Below are positions 10,486-21,400 of a DNA stretch of 64,000 bases, in pieces; within the stretch, counting starts at the first letter, position 1, and each line of letters begins with the position of its first letter. This DNA is from Aphrocallistes beatrix. Its lineage: Eukaryota; Porifera; Hexactinellida; Sceptrulophora; Aphrocallistidae. The DNA lies in contig OY725499.1 in assembly GCA_963281255.1 (NCBI GenBank), positions 372,001 through 436,000 on the forward strand. The letters are read 5' to 3'. The notes below the pieces were generated by a model. It worked only from the letters and a program-made list of their open reading frames with translations, had not been told where the DNA came from and did no database searches. Made by a program: the position numbers and the translations under genes.

Positions 10486-11454
10486 ATGGAACTGGAGTAC
10501 GAAACCGAATCCATTTACGAATCTGCTGAAGAAGGATCTGAGTACTTGAGTGTGTCAGATAGTAGAGAGGAGATAAAGTTTGATGGTGATTTTGTTGATC
10601 AGGATAACCAGCGTGAAGATGAGAGTGTTAGTGTTCCCATGCTAGCTTCAAGACGTTCCATTCGTATCATGGAAAATAAAACGACAAAAATAGCTCAAAA
10701 ACCAGGGATTCAAATATGTCCGACAAATTTGCAAAAATCTCCTCCTACCGCGCATAATGTCCTTAAAACCATTGAAAAGCTATATCAATATAGGATTTGC
10801 TCTAAATCGTTCATAACTCCATCATCACTTAAAAGATACAATCGGATACAAACTGGAGAGTCATACGAATGTCAAATTTGCCACAAATCATTTTCTCAGG
10901 GCTCACATTTGAAACAACACATTCGTACTCATACTGGAGAGAAGCCGTACAAATGTCGGACTTGTCACAAATTATTTTATCAGAACTCACATTTAAAACA
11001 ACACATCCGTACTCATACAGGAGAGAAACCATATAAATGCATGACTTGTTCCAGACCATTTTCTCAATTGTCAAACCTGAAAAAACACATTCGTACTCAT
11101 ACAGGAGAGAAGCCGTATAAATGTGAGACTTGTTCTAAATCATATTCTCGATTGTCACACCTGAAAGAACACATTCATACTCATACAGGAGAGAAGCCAT
11201 ACGAATGCCAAACTTGTCGTAAATCATTTTCTCAGCGTTCAACTCTTAATATACACATTCAGACACATACTGGAATGAAGCCTTATGAATGCACTACTTG
11301 TTCTAAATCATTTTCTCGATTGTCACTTCTGGAAGGACACATTCGTACTCATACAGGAGAGAAACCATTTGAATGCTCGACTTGTTCTAAATCCTTCACT
11401 CAACTCCCACATCTTAAGAAACATGCTTTATATGCACATCGAGGAGACAAGTAG
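10486..11454 (+). CDS. C2H2 zinc-finger protein (seven intact fingers)
   Basis: About 322 residues, intronless. Residues 1-55 are acidic and serine-rich (for example ESAEEGSEYLSVSDSREE). Seven canonical fingers, joined by HTGEKP-type linkers, fill residues ~125 to the end. An eighth unit just before them (YQYRICSKSF) has lost the first Cys and the His pair, so it is degenerate. The last finger has a four-residue gap between its histidines. Probably a nuclear DNA-binding regulator; target unknown. The frame is open back to a GTG at 10465, but the first ATG is at 10486, 7 nt after ATTTTAG. I cannot name an orthologue. Confidence 0.92.
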   Translation: MELEYETESIYESAEEGSEYLSVSDSREEIKFDGDFVDQDNQREDESVSVPMLASRRSIRIMENKTTKIAQKPGIQICPTNLQKSPPTAHNVLKTIEKLYQYRICSKSFITPSSLKRYNRIQTGESYECQICHKSFSQGSHLKQHIRTHTGEKPYKCRTCHKLFYQNSHLKQHIRTHTGEKPYKCMTCSRPFSQLSNLKKHIRTHTGEKPYKCETCSKSYSRLSHLKEHIHTHTGEKPYECQTCRKSFSQRSTLNIHIQTHTGMKPYECTTCSKSFSRLSLLEGHIRTHTGEKPFECSTCSKSFTQLPHLKKHALYAHRGDK

Positions 11455-12586
11455 AGGACATCTCTATTTATACTAATGATAGCTCCCTTATATCTATAAT
11501 TAATACTTTTAGATCTCGCATAATTATTAATAATTATATAAATCCTGCGGTTGGCTTGGTGTTTTCTTCTATTTATAGTCAGACCCCAAACTTGTATGGC
11601 TTCTCTGCCCAAAATGGCTTAAAACGGAAATTTTATTACTGAAATAAAATCAGATCTCTTAATCAAACCAAGGGTTAGAAAACTCCCCCCAGATGAGAAT
11701 TTATGGAATCCTAAGTGTTCACATCTTTGTTCTGCTATCCCGAAATATATTCAATAAATACAATACTTTCATGGAACCGAAGTATCATATAACAATAAAT
11801 TACCATTAATTAACCTAGGGTTATGCTTAGAATTCGAAATGGGCTTGTCTATTGTAGGCTTAAAGTTATTAGCATAAGACCGAAATTTCGTGACCGGAAT
11901 TCCGGGTCTACCACGGAAGTTTTGTATATAACTCCTATTTTTTTAGTCTTTGTGAACGAACTATTATAAATACAATCATAGGATCGGAGTTTTCTAACAT
12001 CCAAGGATTTTGTAAATTTAATCGCTCAACTTTCCATTTTCAATTATTCACGCATGGGAAATTTTAGATTCATTTATCTTACTGAAAATATTTTTCAGGA
12101 TATGGAGCATACTACGTCTCACGAAATTAGAGATAAACCTCGGAAAAGTGTGAGACCCAGGGCATTCTCATCTGAGCTCAATAATTTGATGTGAAATTAA
12201 ATTTTACTTTAAATGAATTCATGAAGAATACCATAAATATATTAAAACGCTTTAGGATTTTGTCCGAATTGCTGAAATAATCACCCAAAAAATAAGTCAA
12301 AACGCCTGGTAAAATATTGTAATGAAAATATAGATGTTGGTAAGGAGAATATTGTTTATAACCCCAGAATTTCTCTTAGTAATTGTCGACCCTCTCAAAA
12401 AGAAAGAAATGTGCTTATGGGAAAAGTAGAGCCAAACGGAGGGATAAATGACGAGAAGACATTAAATTAATACTGGGCAATATCTTGATATATAAGTACA
12501 AGCATACAAATTGATATAATTTTTATATGTATCATTATACTGATATGTGATATTCTATGGACTACGAAATTATTGGATTCGACTAC
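11455..12586. other. intergenic with a short dispersed repeat
   Basis: 11565-11630 resembles repeats at 18297-18375 and 42240-42325 (GACCCC...CCCAAAATGGCTTAA...CGGAAAT). The remainder shows no gene. Confidence 0.4.
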
Positions 12587-12893
12587 AGTAGAGGTTCTTA
12601 ACCGGAAGGAAATTACAGCATTTCTGGGGGATATCTAGGATGCTCTCAGAAAAAGTGCAGACTGTACAGTGATACTGATAGTAAAATGTAAAATTTCTGA
12701 ATTATAGCAATTGTCCAGGAATGAAACCCTATTTTCAATCCCAGAATTACGACCAAATTACTAACTTGATTCTATTCTTCCAGGATTCCAAATCTTGATG
12801 AATATAATATTTTGGGATGTGTAGAAATACAAGGGGAAAATCATGATTGGGTACCACGGAGGAAAATCATGTAAATAAGGTTAAGAACCACTG
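12587..12893. mobile_element. hAT-like MITE
   Basis: Left end GAGGTTCTTAACC, right end GGTTAAGAACCACTG (complement CAGTGGTTCTTAACC). GACTACA is repeated on both sides (12581-12587 and 12894-12900). The first bases of the left end have drifted. Confidence 0.65.
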
Positions 12894-13070
12894 GACTACA
12901 TATTATGAAAAAGGTAGAGTAAGCAGTTACTAGTCTTAATGATTAGGGTTTAGGGAAAATTACCATGTGCTAATATCTTTTGCATTATTACAGCTCAGGA
13001 CTATTGTATATGCCGATAGTATATATAAGAACAAAATGTTGAACTCTAGACAAGATTATAGGGAAAAGAT

Positions 13071-14228
13071 ATGCATGATAATATTTTGATGTACGATTGG
13101 GAAATCGTTTTTAAGGTGGATTGTATTCTTTTAGTACCGCTTGCCTTTCTAACAGCAATTTTGTTCATTATTTGGAACGTTTATTTTCTGAAAAAGGTTC
13201 GATTTTTTATCACACAACGTTCACAAGCATTAGAAAAGGCTAAATGTGACATTTTAGGAAATTTTGCACAATTAGCGGAAAACCATAAGATCGAAATAGT
13301 GAAATATTGCTTTCTTTCCGTCATCAGTAATGTAGAATTATTCACTATCATTGTTTATGCCGTCGCTTTTCTTGCGTCCTATATCGTTCTATATACTAAA
13401 GATCTGACCTATTTCCCCGAAAACGTTAACAAATCGAACTGCTCTTTACACTATGTCAATTTCAAAAATGCGCAATCACTTTCTTCTCGAATTCCCGCGC
13501 TAAATTTCAGTATAGCATTAGGACAAATCGGAGTGATGCTCATAATGACTCTCTGTGTCTGTCTTGTCAAATACTTGCATGCTAGTTACTTCAAAATCGG
13601 AGGTAGTACAAGATGGATTTTACGTTTTCTTTTTATCACACTATTCATATGCATCGTTAAACTGATCTGTAGTGTGGTGCCTGCGTTGATGATTTTTTAT
13701 TTTTTATTTGGACCTGTATTTCAATTTTTTTATTTATACTTATTCGTCAAGTATTTGCGCATATTTCGCCGCACCTTGAAGAGACAGACTATTGACTTGA
13801 AGATAATCTGCAAACCCAAAGCAACGATTGAAACATCAATTAGATTAAGGAAACAATTCACTGTCGTTTCAACCCTGAACTGTTTTGGTTTTGGATGCCT
13901 TATTTTCGCTGAATCTTTGGATCAATATGTTTTCGTTATCTCCATAGCTCTTTATTTTGCACCTTGTTTCACTGAATATGCTTATGGGAGAGTATTATAT
14001 CAGGCTCCACTAGTAAACACAGTTCAGTTCGACCAACTTCAAATGGCAGTACAAATCATCGACTGGATCGCAAATGCCTTTTTTATTGTGGCCTGTATTT
14101 GCATAGCCTCTCACTTCACTTTAGTATCATTATTTCTTTTTAGCGCCAAAGTACGCAACGACCTTAAAATGAGATTTGGAAATCGTTTCCGTTATAGTCC
14201 AATAATTACCCAACCACTTTTACAGTAG
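13071..14228 (+). CDS. orphan multi-pass membrane protein (about 7 TM)
   Basis: 385 residues with hydrophobic stretches near 18-40, 87-108, 148-168, 182-203, 204-228, 264-300 and 329-358. That suggests seven, perhaps eight, membrane passes. The segment between passes 5 and 6 is basic (RRTLKRQ, KPKATIETSIRLRKQ), as in the third intracellular loop of a 7TM receptor. The loop after pass 2 carries NKSNCS, possible N-glycosylation sites. No DRY, NPxxY or other family signature was recognised, so a receptor role is only a guess. ATG at 13071 is 9 nt after ATTATAG; M7 is an alternative start. No homologue recognised. Confidence 0.75.
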   Translation: MHDNILMYDWEIVFKVDCILLVPLAFLTAILFIIWNVYFLKKVRFFITQRSQALEKAKCDILGNFAQLAENHKIEIVKYCFLSVISNVELFTIIVYAVAFLASYIVLYTKDLTYFPENVNKSNCSLHYVNFKNAQSLSSRIPALNFSIALGQIGVMLIMTLCVCLVKYLHASYFKIGGSTRWILRFLFITLFICIVKLICSVVPALMIFYFLFGPVFQFFYLYLFVKYLRIFRRTLKRQTIDLKIICKPKATIETSIRLRKQFTVVSTLNCFGFGCLIFAESLDQYVFVISIALYFAPCFTEYAYGRVLYQAPLVNTVQFDQLQMAVQIIDWIANAFFIVACICIASHFTLVSLFLFSAKVRNDLKMRFGNRFRYSPIITQPLLQ

Positions 14229-15149
14229 ATATATACTATTTTTGTATCTTTCCCCATGCATTATACAAGTACATGTAAATGTATTGCTTTCCATATAAGC
14301 TTTTTAAATTATTATACTATTATTATACGTGAATGTTATAATAAAAAGATATTTATAGTTGGATTTATCTCAGCAAAAATTAAACTGAATTATTCACACA
14401 AAATATGGTAAACTTGAGATAGATTTTACTTTTAATACAGCGTATTTTTCGATCTGAAATATGATATTCGAAATCTAAACCCCATATCAACCGTTGGAAG
14501 CTAGTCTGTAACCTAATTTTGGAATTTAGTTTTATGTATCTATTGTTGACGAAAATAAACAAATAATTTATCATATCGACCTGAAATATGATATTCGAAA
14601 TCTACACCACTAAAAGTCCACATGTCAAGCGTTGGAAGCTAGTCTCTAGCATATGTTTCAAAATTCGTCAAATAGTGTGTAAATATGCATATAAAGGTGT
14701 GAAAATTAAGTTAACACAAAACTGGCTTCCAAAGATTGGCATGGGGTTTTTAGGGGTGTAGATTTAGAATATTATATTTCGAACCTATATGAGAAATTAT
14801 TAGTTAATTTTTGTTAACAATATTATATACTACAATAAACAAATTCCCAAAACAGGTTAGATTGAATAACTCCAGGCACCCGTAGGTGACTCTGAGGACA
14901 CAAAGTGTCCGCAGAGTCAAATGGCCTCCTGGCTGGCCCCACCCCACTTTGCCTAACATTATAATTATAGTATCATAATATCTTACTACGTTTTTCTAAT
15001 GGAGGCCATCAACTCATGAACAGTCTGACACAGTAAAAATATCATAGCAAACAAGAGATAAAACGACAGTCAGCCTTAAGGATACCGAACCTCGTGAATT
15101 TTGTTCAATTAAGAAGGGTTCTAAGGGGGCTCTGACCTAAATTTTGTTG
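14229..15149. repeat. degenerate Helitron-like remnants
   Basis: Stretches such as ATATGATATTCGAAATCTA, GCGTTGGAAGCTAGTCT and GGACACAAAGTGTCCGCAGAG match interior and 3' parts of the Helitron-like elements at 9357 and 16672, partly in inverted order. At least two decayed copies seem to be superposed. Confidence 0.55.
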
Positions 15150-15455
15150 AATTCATGCCAAACGTTTATTGTATTTCATGTATAGTACTTTCTATTGCGT
15201 CAAGCCATTTCTGCGACATTCAACGCTGCGTCCCACATTTATCATGGCTCAAGTTGCCCCAGCACCCCCTTCCACATATATTGCCAACTGGAGCCATGAT
15301 AAAAGCGGACGCGACGTTGAATTTTGCGGAACATGGCGAGATGCAACAGAAAAGCATTATACATTGAATAAAAAGGTGGGACCGTGTAGAAATTGCATGC
15401 AAAACGGGATACCCGGGATATCCCGCCAAAAAAGGGGACGGTTGGCATGTATGCT
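15150..15455. repeat. two family A halves, head to head
   Basis: 15160-15265 is family A in forward orientation and 15290-15450 in reverse, ending AAAGGGGACGGTTGGCATGTA. The pair forms a large imperfect inverted repeat. Confidence 0.6.
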
Positions 15456-15944
15456 CCAGGTTCGATGCCTTTGATCAGCCTGAAGGGTGGGGGCTTCCTG
15501 CTCTCATTACGTAGATTTGATTGATTTATATTGTTATAATTCGCTATACATGGCCGGCGCCATGTTTTATCGGCAGTGGGTGTCCTAAGAGGAATTTCTC
15601 TGAAAGTGGGTGTCCATTTATGGAGGGATACATATTGTATAATATGATACACCCCCGGTGGCGCCGGCCCTGCTATGTCATGTTTAATGTACCGTAAACT
15701 GGGGCGACTTTGGCCCTAAGAGGTGACTTTGTCCCCCACAATAGCATTTTAATAAAATAACTGAAAAGAAATATTGCGGTTTAAATAACTTTGAATTTAT
15801 TGAGAGTTTCATTCAATATATTATCAATGTGATTACATTGATCCATAAGTTCGAGTATCTTATATATTAAAATGCTAGGATTTTTTTGTTTGTTTGTTTG
15901 TTTATTTGCTTGTCCGAATTGATTGAAGAATTGGTAAGACACAT

Positions 15945-16075
15945 ATAATTACACATGTAATTACACATGTAATTACACATGTAATTACACATGTAATTAC
16001 ACATGTAATTACACATGTAATTACACGTGTAACTACACGTGTAATTACACATGTAATTACACGTGTAATTATAGT
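15945..16075. repeat. 12-bp satellite (ACACATGTAATT)n
   Basis: About ten to eleven copies of a unit made of two overlapping palindromes (ACATGT and TGTAATTACA). Later copies change ATG to GTG. Confidence 0.9.
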
Positions 16076-16535
16076 TACAAGCGCGCTTCGCGGCTGGCGG
16101 GCACTTAGTGTCCGCCGGAGGCTCCCTTCGGTCGCCTGGGGGTGAAATTGGTTAATTATAAGGGAGATATAATCTCTAAACATGTTCATCTTAGTTTTAA
16201 AATCGATATCACTCGAAAAATCACCAAATTTGTCAATTTTTGATGAGTAATGATGACGTCATAACAAAGTGATGACTCATCATTTTTTGACGATAGTTGT
16301 ATCATATGTGACACATGTTAGTATACATATTCTATTAAAATTTCAACCATCTATCTCCTATAATGGCTGAGTTATGCTCGAATAACTGTGTTGCTTAACT
16401 TTTAAAAAAGATGACGTCATAATTCCATGATGAGTCGACATTTTGCTCTGAGCTCAGAACTTACTGGAGCCATAGCCAAAATACTCCCACATGCCAAAAA
16501 TCAGCTTTCTGCAGTTTCTTCAATCAATTCGTTAC

Positions 16536-16537
<2 letters not shown>

Positions 16538-16580
<43 letters not shown>

Positions 16581-16590
16581 TAAATATACA
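16538..16590. repeat. (TA)n followed by (AAAT)n microsatellite
   Basis: About 16 TA units followed by AAATAAATAAATAAAT. Confidence 0.9.
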
Positions 16591-17549
16591 TTAATCGAGT
16601 TTTAATAGTAAGGATATTTAAAAAAAGAACTTATTTATATTAAAAAAAAGAACTAGTTATATTTAGTTATAATTAATGCTAGGATTTTTGTGTGTGTGTG
16701 TGTGCGCGTGTGTGTATGTGTGTGTTTGTCCGAATTGATTGAAGAATTGGGAAGTCATAGAGATATGAAAATTGGCATGTAGGTGTCAAACGATATGACT
16801 ACGATTAAGTTCCAAGATCTAAGCGAAATCTTCACACCTCTGCAAAAAAATGGAAAACAATTTTCAGACCTTTTCTATACTGAATAAAGGACTCGATTAT
16901 CACAATAGTAATCATTGTATGACACTACAATAGATCGTCATTGTTATCAATACTTCAAAGCCACAACTTATGTTTGATATCTTAAATATATTATAGTGCA
17001 TGGCAATAAAAAAGATTATGTGCATATTTTCACACCTTTATGTACATATTTTCGCACCATTTGACGAATTTTGAAAAATGTGCTAGAGACTAGCTTCCAA
17101 CGGGTGACATGGGGTTTGTAGGGTGTAGATTTCGAATATCATATTTTCAAGTAAATTTGATGATCAATTTGTTTACTTTTGTTTACAATAGATACATAAA
17201 GTAAGCAAATTACAAAAATAGGCTAGAGACTAGCTTCCAACGGTTGACGGTTTTTAGTGCTGTAGATTTCGAATATTATATTTTCGGATCCATTTGAGAA
17301 ATCATTCGTTAACCTTTGTTTACAATATTTATATAAAGGAAAAAAATCCCAAATAGGTTAGATTGAGTAACTCCAGGGCGACTCTGCGGACACGCAGTGT
17401 CCGCAATGCCCCGCAGCGCAAGCAAGCTAATCGCTTGTATTTTATTAAAATTGCTATTGTGGGCCAAAGTCGCCCCAGTTTACGGTACTTCCCAATTGTG
17501 GTGCACTATAAACACATATTTTATTCATTGATTTTAGCTAGACCAAAGA

Positions 17550-17870
17550 ATGCATTCGGACAGCATATCTCCCGTCTATCTCGATCAAGAACGATTTCTT
17601 CCTCTTGCCAATATTTCGCGAATTATGCGGAATACCTTACCTGCAAATTGTAAGGTATCAAAGGGTGCTAAACAATCGATGCAGGAGTGTCTATCAGAAT
17701 TCATTTCATTCATCTCATCCGAAGCTTTGGAGAAATGTACTCGAGAGAAGCGAAAGACGATTTCTGGAGAAGATATACTTTATTCTTTTGCAGTTTTGGG
17801 ATTTGACTTGTACGTCAATCCTTTGAAATTGTATTGTCATCAACTAAAATCTGTTTATTGTACACAATGA
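17550..17870 (+). CDS. NFYB: NF-YB (CBF-A/HAP3) histone-fold subunit
   Basis: 106 residues, single exon. NF-YB pairs with NF-YC and, with NF-YA, binds CCAAT boxes in promoters. Residues ~11-100 match the family core: QERFLPLANISRIMR, KVSKGAKQSMQECLSEFISF and KRKTISGEDILYSFAVLGFD, the last preceding a typical VNPLKLY. Little lies outside the histone fold, so the protein is near the minimal size and lacks the longer activation regions of vertebrate NF-YB. ATG at 17550 is 12 nt after ATTTTAG. The promoter region was invaded by transposons: a TIR element ends at 17485. Confidence 0.93.
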   Translation: MHSDSISPVYLDQERFLPLANISRIMRNTLPANCKVSKGAKQSMQECLSEFISFISSEALEKCTREKRKTISGEDILYSFAVLGFDLYVNPLKLYCHQLKSVYCTQ

Positions 17871-18057
17871 GTTGGACTTTCTTTATTTTCCATACTATGC
17901 ATGATTTTCCATTAAAGATCTTTAGGATCAATATTCTGTTATTTCTTCAAAGCTCATGGAGGTCAATGAATTCTATAGTGTTGTCTTATTGTTTTGGAAA
18001 GCAGTGTTCTTTGGGACGTATATACTACACAATTCATATTTTTTCGATGGTTAACAC

Positions 18058-18202
18058 CAGTGTTTTTTAAGCTAAATTAGAGGGCTCAAAAGGACCTCTA
18101 ATTTCTTAACATTTTTATTGACATATACTTAGCTACATATTTGTGGTAAGGGATCTCTAATCTTTTGCAGGGCCCTCTGAACAAATCCTTAAAAAATCCC
18201 TG
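18058..18202. mobile_element. hAT-like MITE with perfect 8-bp TSD
   Basis: 145 bp, ends CAGTGTTTTTTAAGC and complement of CAGGGATTTTTTAAGG. GTTAACAC flanks at 18050-18057 and 18203-18210. Confidence 0.88.
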
Positions 18203-18296
18203 GTTAACACCACGGATGCTGAGTTACAAAGTCTCAACCACAAAACACTCCTTAGTGGCTATTCTTGTTGAATAAATTCCGGCAATGACACAGAGT

Positions 18297-18375
18297 CCAT
18301 TTTATTTATAGCAGGGACCCCACATTTCTAAGGTTTCCTCCCCCAAAATAACTTAATCGGAAATGAGCTAGCAAA
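18297..18375 (+). repeat. short dispersed repeat H
   Basis: TTATAGCAGGGACCCCACAT through CGGAAATGAGCTAGCAAAA. Also at 42240-42325, 11565-11630 and, reversed, about 59158-59245. Here it is about 50 bp before the inversin start; the 42240 copy is about 40 bp before NUP214 exon 2. Confidence 0.65.
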
Positions 18376-18428
18376 ATCCATAGTACATTAATTTACACTG
18401 TAATTTAGAGTGTTTCTAACTTCCCGAT

Positions 18429-21400
18429 ATGTCACATTATGTATCATCACGCATGTCAGCAAGACCAGGCGGTGGTGGGCAAAATACACAACGGCAAATA
18501 ATAAAGTCAGTGGATGCATGGAAAACTGCTAGCTCTCTTCTACAAGATTCTACGCACGTTATGGGTGTGTATAAAGCTGCTCTACACGGAGATGCTAACC
18601 TTTTGATGCATATCGTGACTGCGGAGGGATTACATCTGATCAATCAACAGGACCAATTGGGAATTCCACCCATGATCTACGCAACTCTCAGTGATAGCCC
18701 TGCTTGCATTGAGAGGATTCAGGAATTAGGTGAGTTGGTGACACATGCGGTACGAAATAAATTTGTACCCAGGCAGGGTTTCATCCAGCTTTCCAAAGTC
18801 ATACGCCTAAATGGACGTCACCATTTTTCTACGCGCTTAGACTCATTTTTATATATGTTTTATACCACGCGCCTAAGTAGGCGTATGCCGCGCGCCTAGC
18901 CCCAAAAATCATACGCCTAATTATGATCCATGGGATCGAATACGCACGCCTAGATGAAAGCCCTGAAAGCCTACCCAGGGTAGCGATTATTTCTATTTTC
19001 ACACCGCTCTGCTATACTTATTTTTGTTTTCATCATGCTCAACTCCATATTAACGAGTTGGGCTTTAACAACTAAACAGATAATTTCTCTCTTTATCTAT
19101 TTACCAATGAATATCTTCTGCTATCCTTGGTTGATATTCTTTGTTCTTCCAATGGAAATTTATACAGTAGAACTCGGTTTGTACGTACCCCTCTGGGAAG
19201 CGGAAAAAAAATACGTACTATCCGTAAGTACGTACTAACCGAGTTGATATTACATATGAATCTATATATAATAAATGAATTCTCGTTCAGAGAAATGAGT
19301 ACGTACTAACCGAGTTCTACTGTATTTACCATAGAACTCGGATAAGACGTAGCCAGGGATGATCGTGGGAGTTTACTAAGTCCAGGCGAGGCGACAAAAA
19401 TCCAATGACCTGGATGCCCCCCCCCCCTGGAGTACCCCTGGACGTACCCCTTCGGGAAGCGGGATAAAGTACTTTGTAACTGAATTGATATGACATAGGG
19501 ATCTATATACAGTAGAACTCGGTTAGTACATTCTTCGATTTAGTATGTACTCTTTTCTCTGAACCAAAATCCATTTATAATATAGATTTATATGTGGTAC
19601 AAACTCGATTAGTACGTACTTACGAATAGTACATACTAATAATTCCTTCCCGAAGGGTACGTCCGAGTTCTACTGTATTGTATTGTATTAAATGAATTTT
19701 AGTTCAGAAAATGGGTACGTACTAACCGAAGTTCGTCTTATCCAAATTTCTACTATATTAATAAAAAATATTTCAAACAGGCGGGAAGAAAGAAGTCAGT
19801 GACATGTATGGACGTACTTCCGTCCACTACGCGGCTTACTTCAGCAAAATGAAAGCTCTCAAATTCCTCCTCCAATCAGCTTCAGATTGGTCCTCTATAG
19901 ACTTATACGGCCGCACTCCATTACATTGGGCTTGTGCCAGCAAATCAGTGAAAGCGCTACGTTTCCTTTTAGAATATGCGAACTCTGTGCATGGACAGAC
20001 GGAATATGTGGATTTTGAGCGAACTACTCCTGTCTTTGTAGCTGTGCAGTTTTGTAATGCCCAGCATATTGAGATTCTAGCCAAGGAAGGTATGTTCATA
20101 TCAGAGACTTTTATCTGTATTTGTATACACTGCCTGAACAAAAATATTCGTACACCCCATAATTCCCCATACAAATAGTTATAATACTGATTTATTTAGC
20201 GTTTCAAGAATATTTAATTTGTGAGAGATACACTTAATTCGACTTCAAGTTCGAATTCTCCACATTCAAATTACCCACTTTATAAGTTTTCAACTTATTT
20301 ACTCTTCTTCATGATTAAGTATTTTCAGCATTTGCTTTCCTATGCCACATGTCGCGAGTTATCACCATTGTATATGATGGCATTGGTGGTATGAAGTGGC
20401 ACAGTTTTTTAACCTTGTGGGAATGTAAACAAGTTGAAAGATTAAAAAGTGAGTAATTCGAATATGGAGAATTCGAATTTGAAGTTAAATTCAGCGTATC
20501 TCTTACCAATTAAATACCTTGACTCGCTAAATGAATCAGTTTTATAACTATTTGTATGGGAAATTATAAGGTGTACGAATACTTTTGTTCAGGCAGTGTA
20601 TAGTCGACTCCGCTTAATTAATAGTGCCACATTGGTCAAAGGACATTTTCCCGATTAAGCGGAGAACCCTATTAATCGAAGTTATTTTGTATTAGCTTCT
20701 ATGTGTGAGAGCTATTCCGGTCCTGCCAAAAGTGGCCCGATTAAACAGTGACCTTATTAAGCAGAGTCGACTGTTGTTGAAGTCGGGTTTTTTTGTCCAA
20801 TTGATTTTATAGCCTACAAACTACTCCGAATATTTTGTAATACAGTCCTGGTACTAACAAAATAATGTTTACAGAGCCTAACGACAAAAAAAGAGTCAAA
20901 AATCAGGATATATATCACTATATTATTTCCCTAAATCATGTTTTAAGAGCGATCTTGGTGTAAAATACCACCACGATTTTTAGAAGTCACACCACGATTC
21001 ATATATTTTCTGTGTTTAACACCACAATCAAGCTAAGTTACACCAAGGTCTCAAACTTCTCAACCTTTCATTTCACTAAATTGGTACCATTCATATCAGT
21101 GTTTCCCACAGAACTTTCCAATGCCCTCATTTAGCAACCTCAAAGCGCTTTTGACACGTTTTGACAAGCTATAACGCGCTTTGACACTCTTTAACGCAGT
21201 TTAAACGCTTGGTTTTTATTATACAGTCGACTCCGCTTAATAAGGTCACTGTTTAATCGGGTCACTTTTGGCAGGACCGGAATAGCTCTCACACATATAA
21301 GCTAATACCAAAATATTTTCGGTTAGTAGGGTTCCCCGCTTAATCGGGGCAAAATATCCCCTGACCGATGTGACCCTATTAAGCGGAGTCGACTGCATTC

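Larger units (their letters stand above)
15858..17437 (+). mobile_element. composite Helitron-like insertion
   Basis: Begins TCTTATATATTAAAATGCTA after A (15857) and ends CGCTTG before T (17438). Inside are a 12-bp satellite (15945-16070), an inverted 3' end (ACAAGCGCGCTTCGC at about 16077, running back to TTCTTCAATCAATTCG near 16523), and a second copy from about 16672 that matches the element at 9357 almost throughout. At least two family members are combined here. Confidence 0.72.
15692..17485. mobile_element. TIR transposon with perfect 25-bp ends, split by a Helitron-like insertion
   Basis: CCGTAAACTGGGG and the next 12 bases at 15692-15716 are repeated without mismatch, inverted, at 17461-17485. 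TA flanks both sides (15690-15691, 17486-17487). Removing the Helitron-like insert 15858-17437 leaves a 214-bp MITE. The right end lies 64 nt before the NF-YB start codon. Confidence 0.88.

Noticed and set aside
15867-16189. Open frames with repeated Cys-Asn-Tyr-Met or Val-Ile-Thr-Cys
   Set aside because: Produced by the 12-bp satellite, not a gene.
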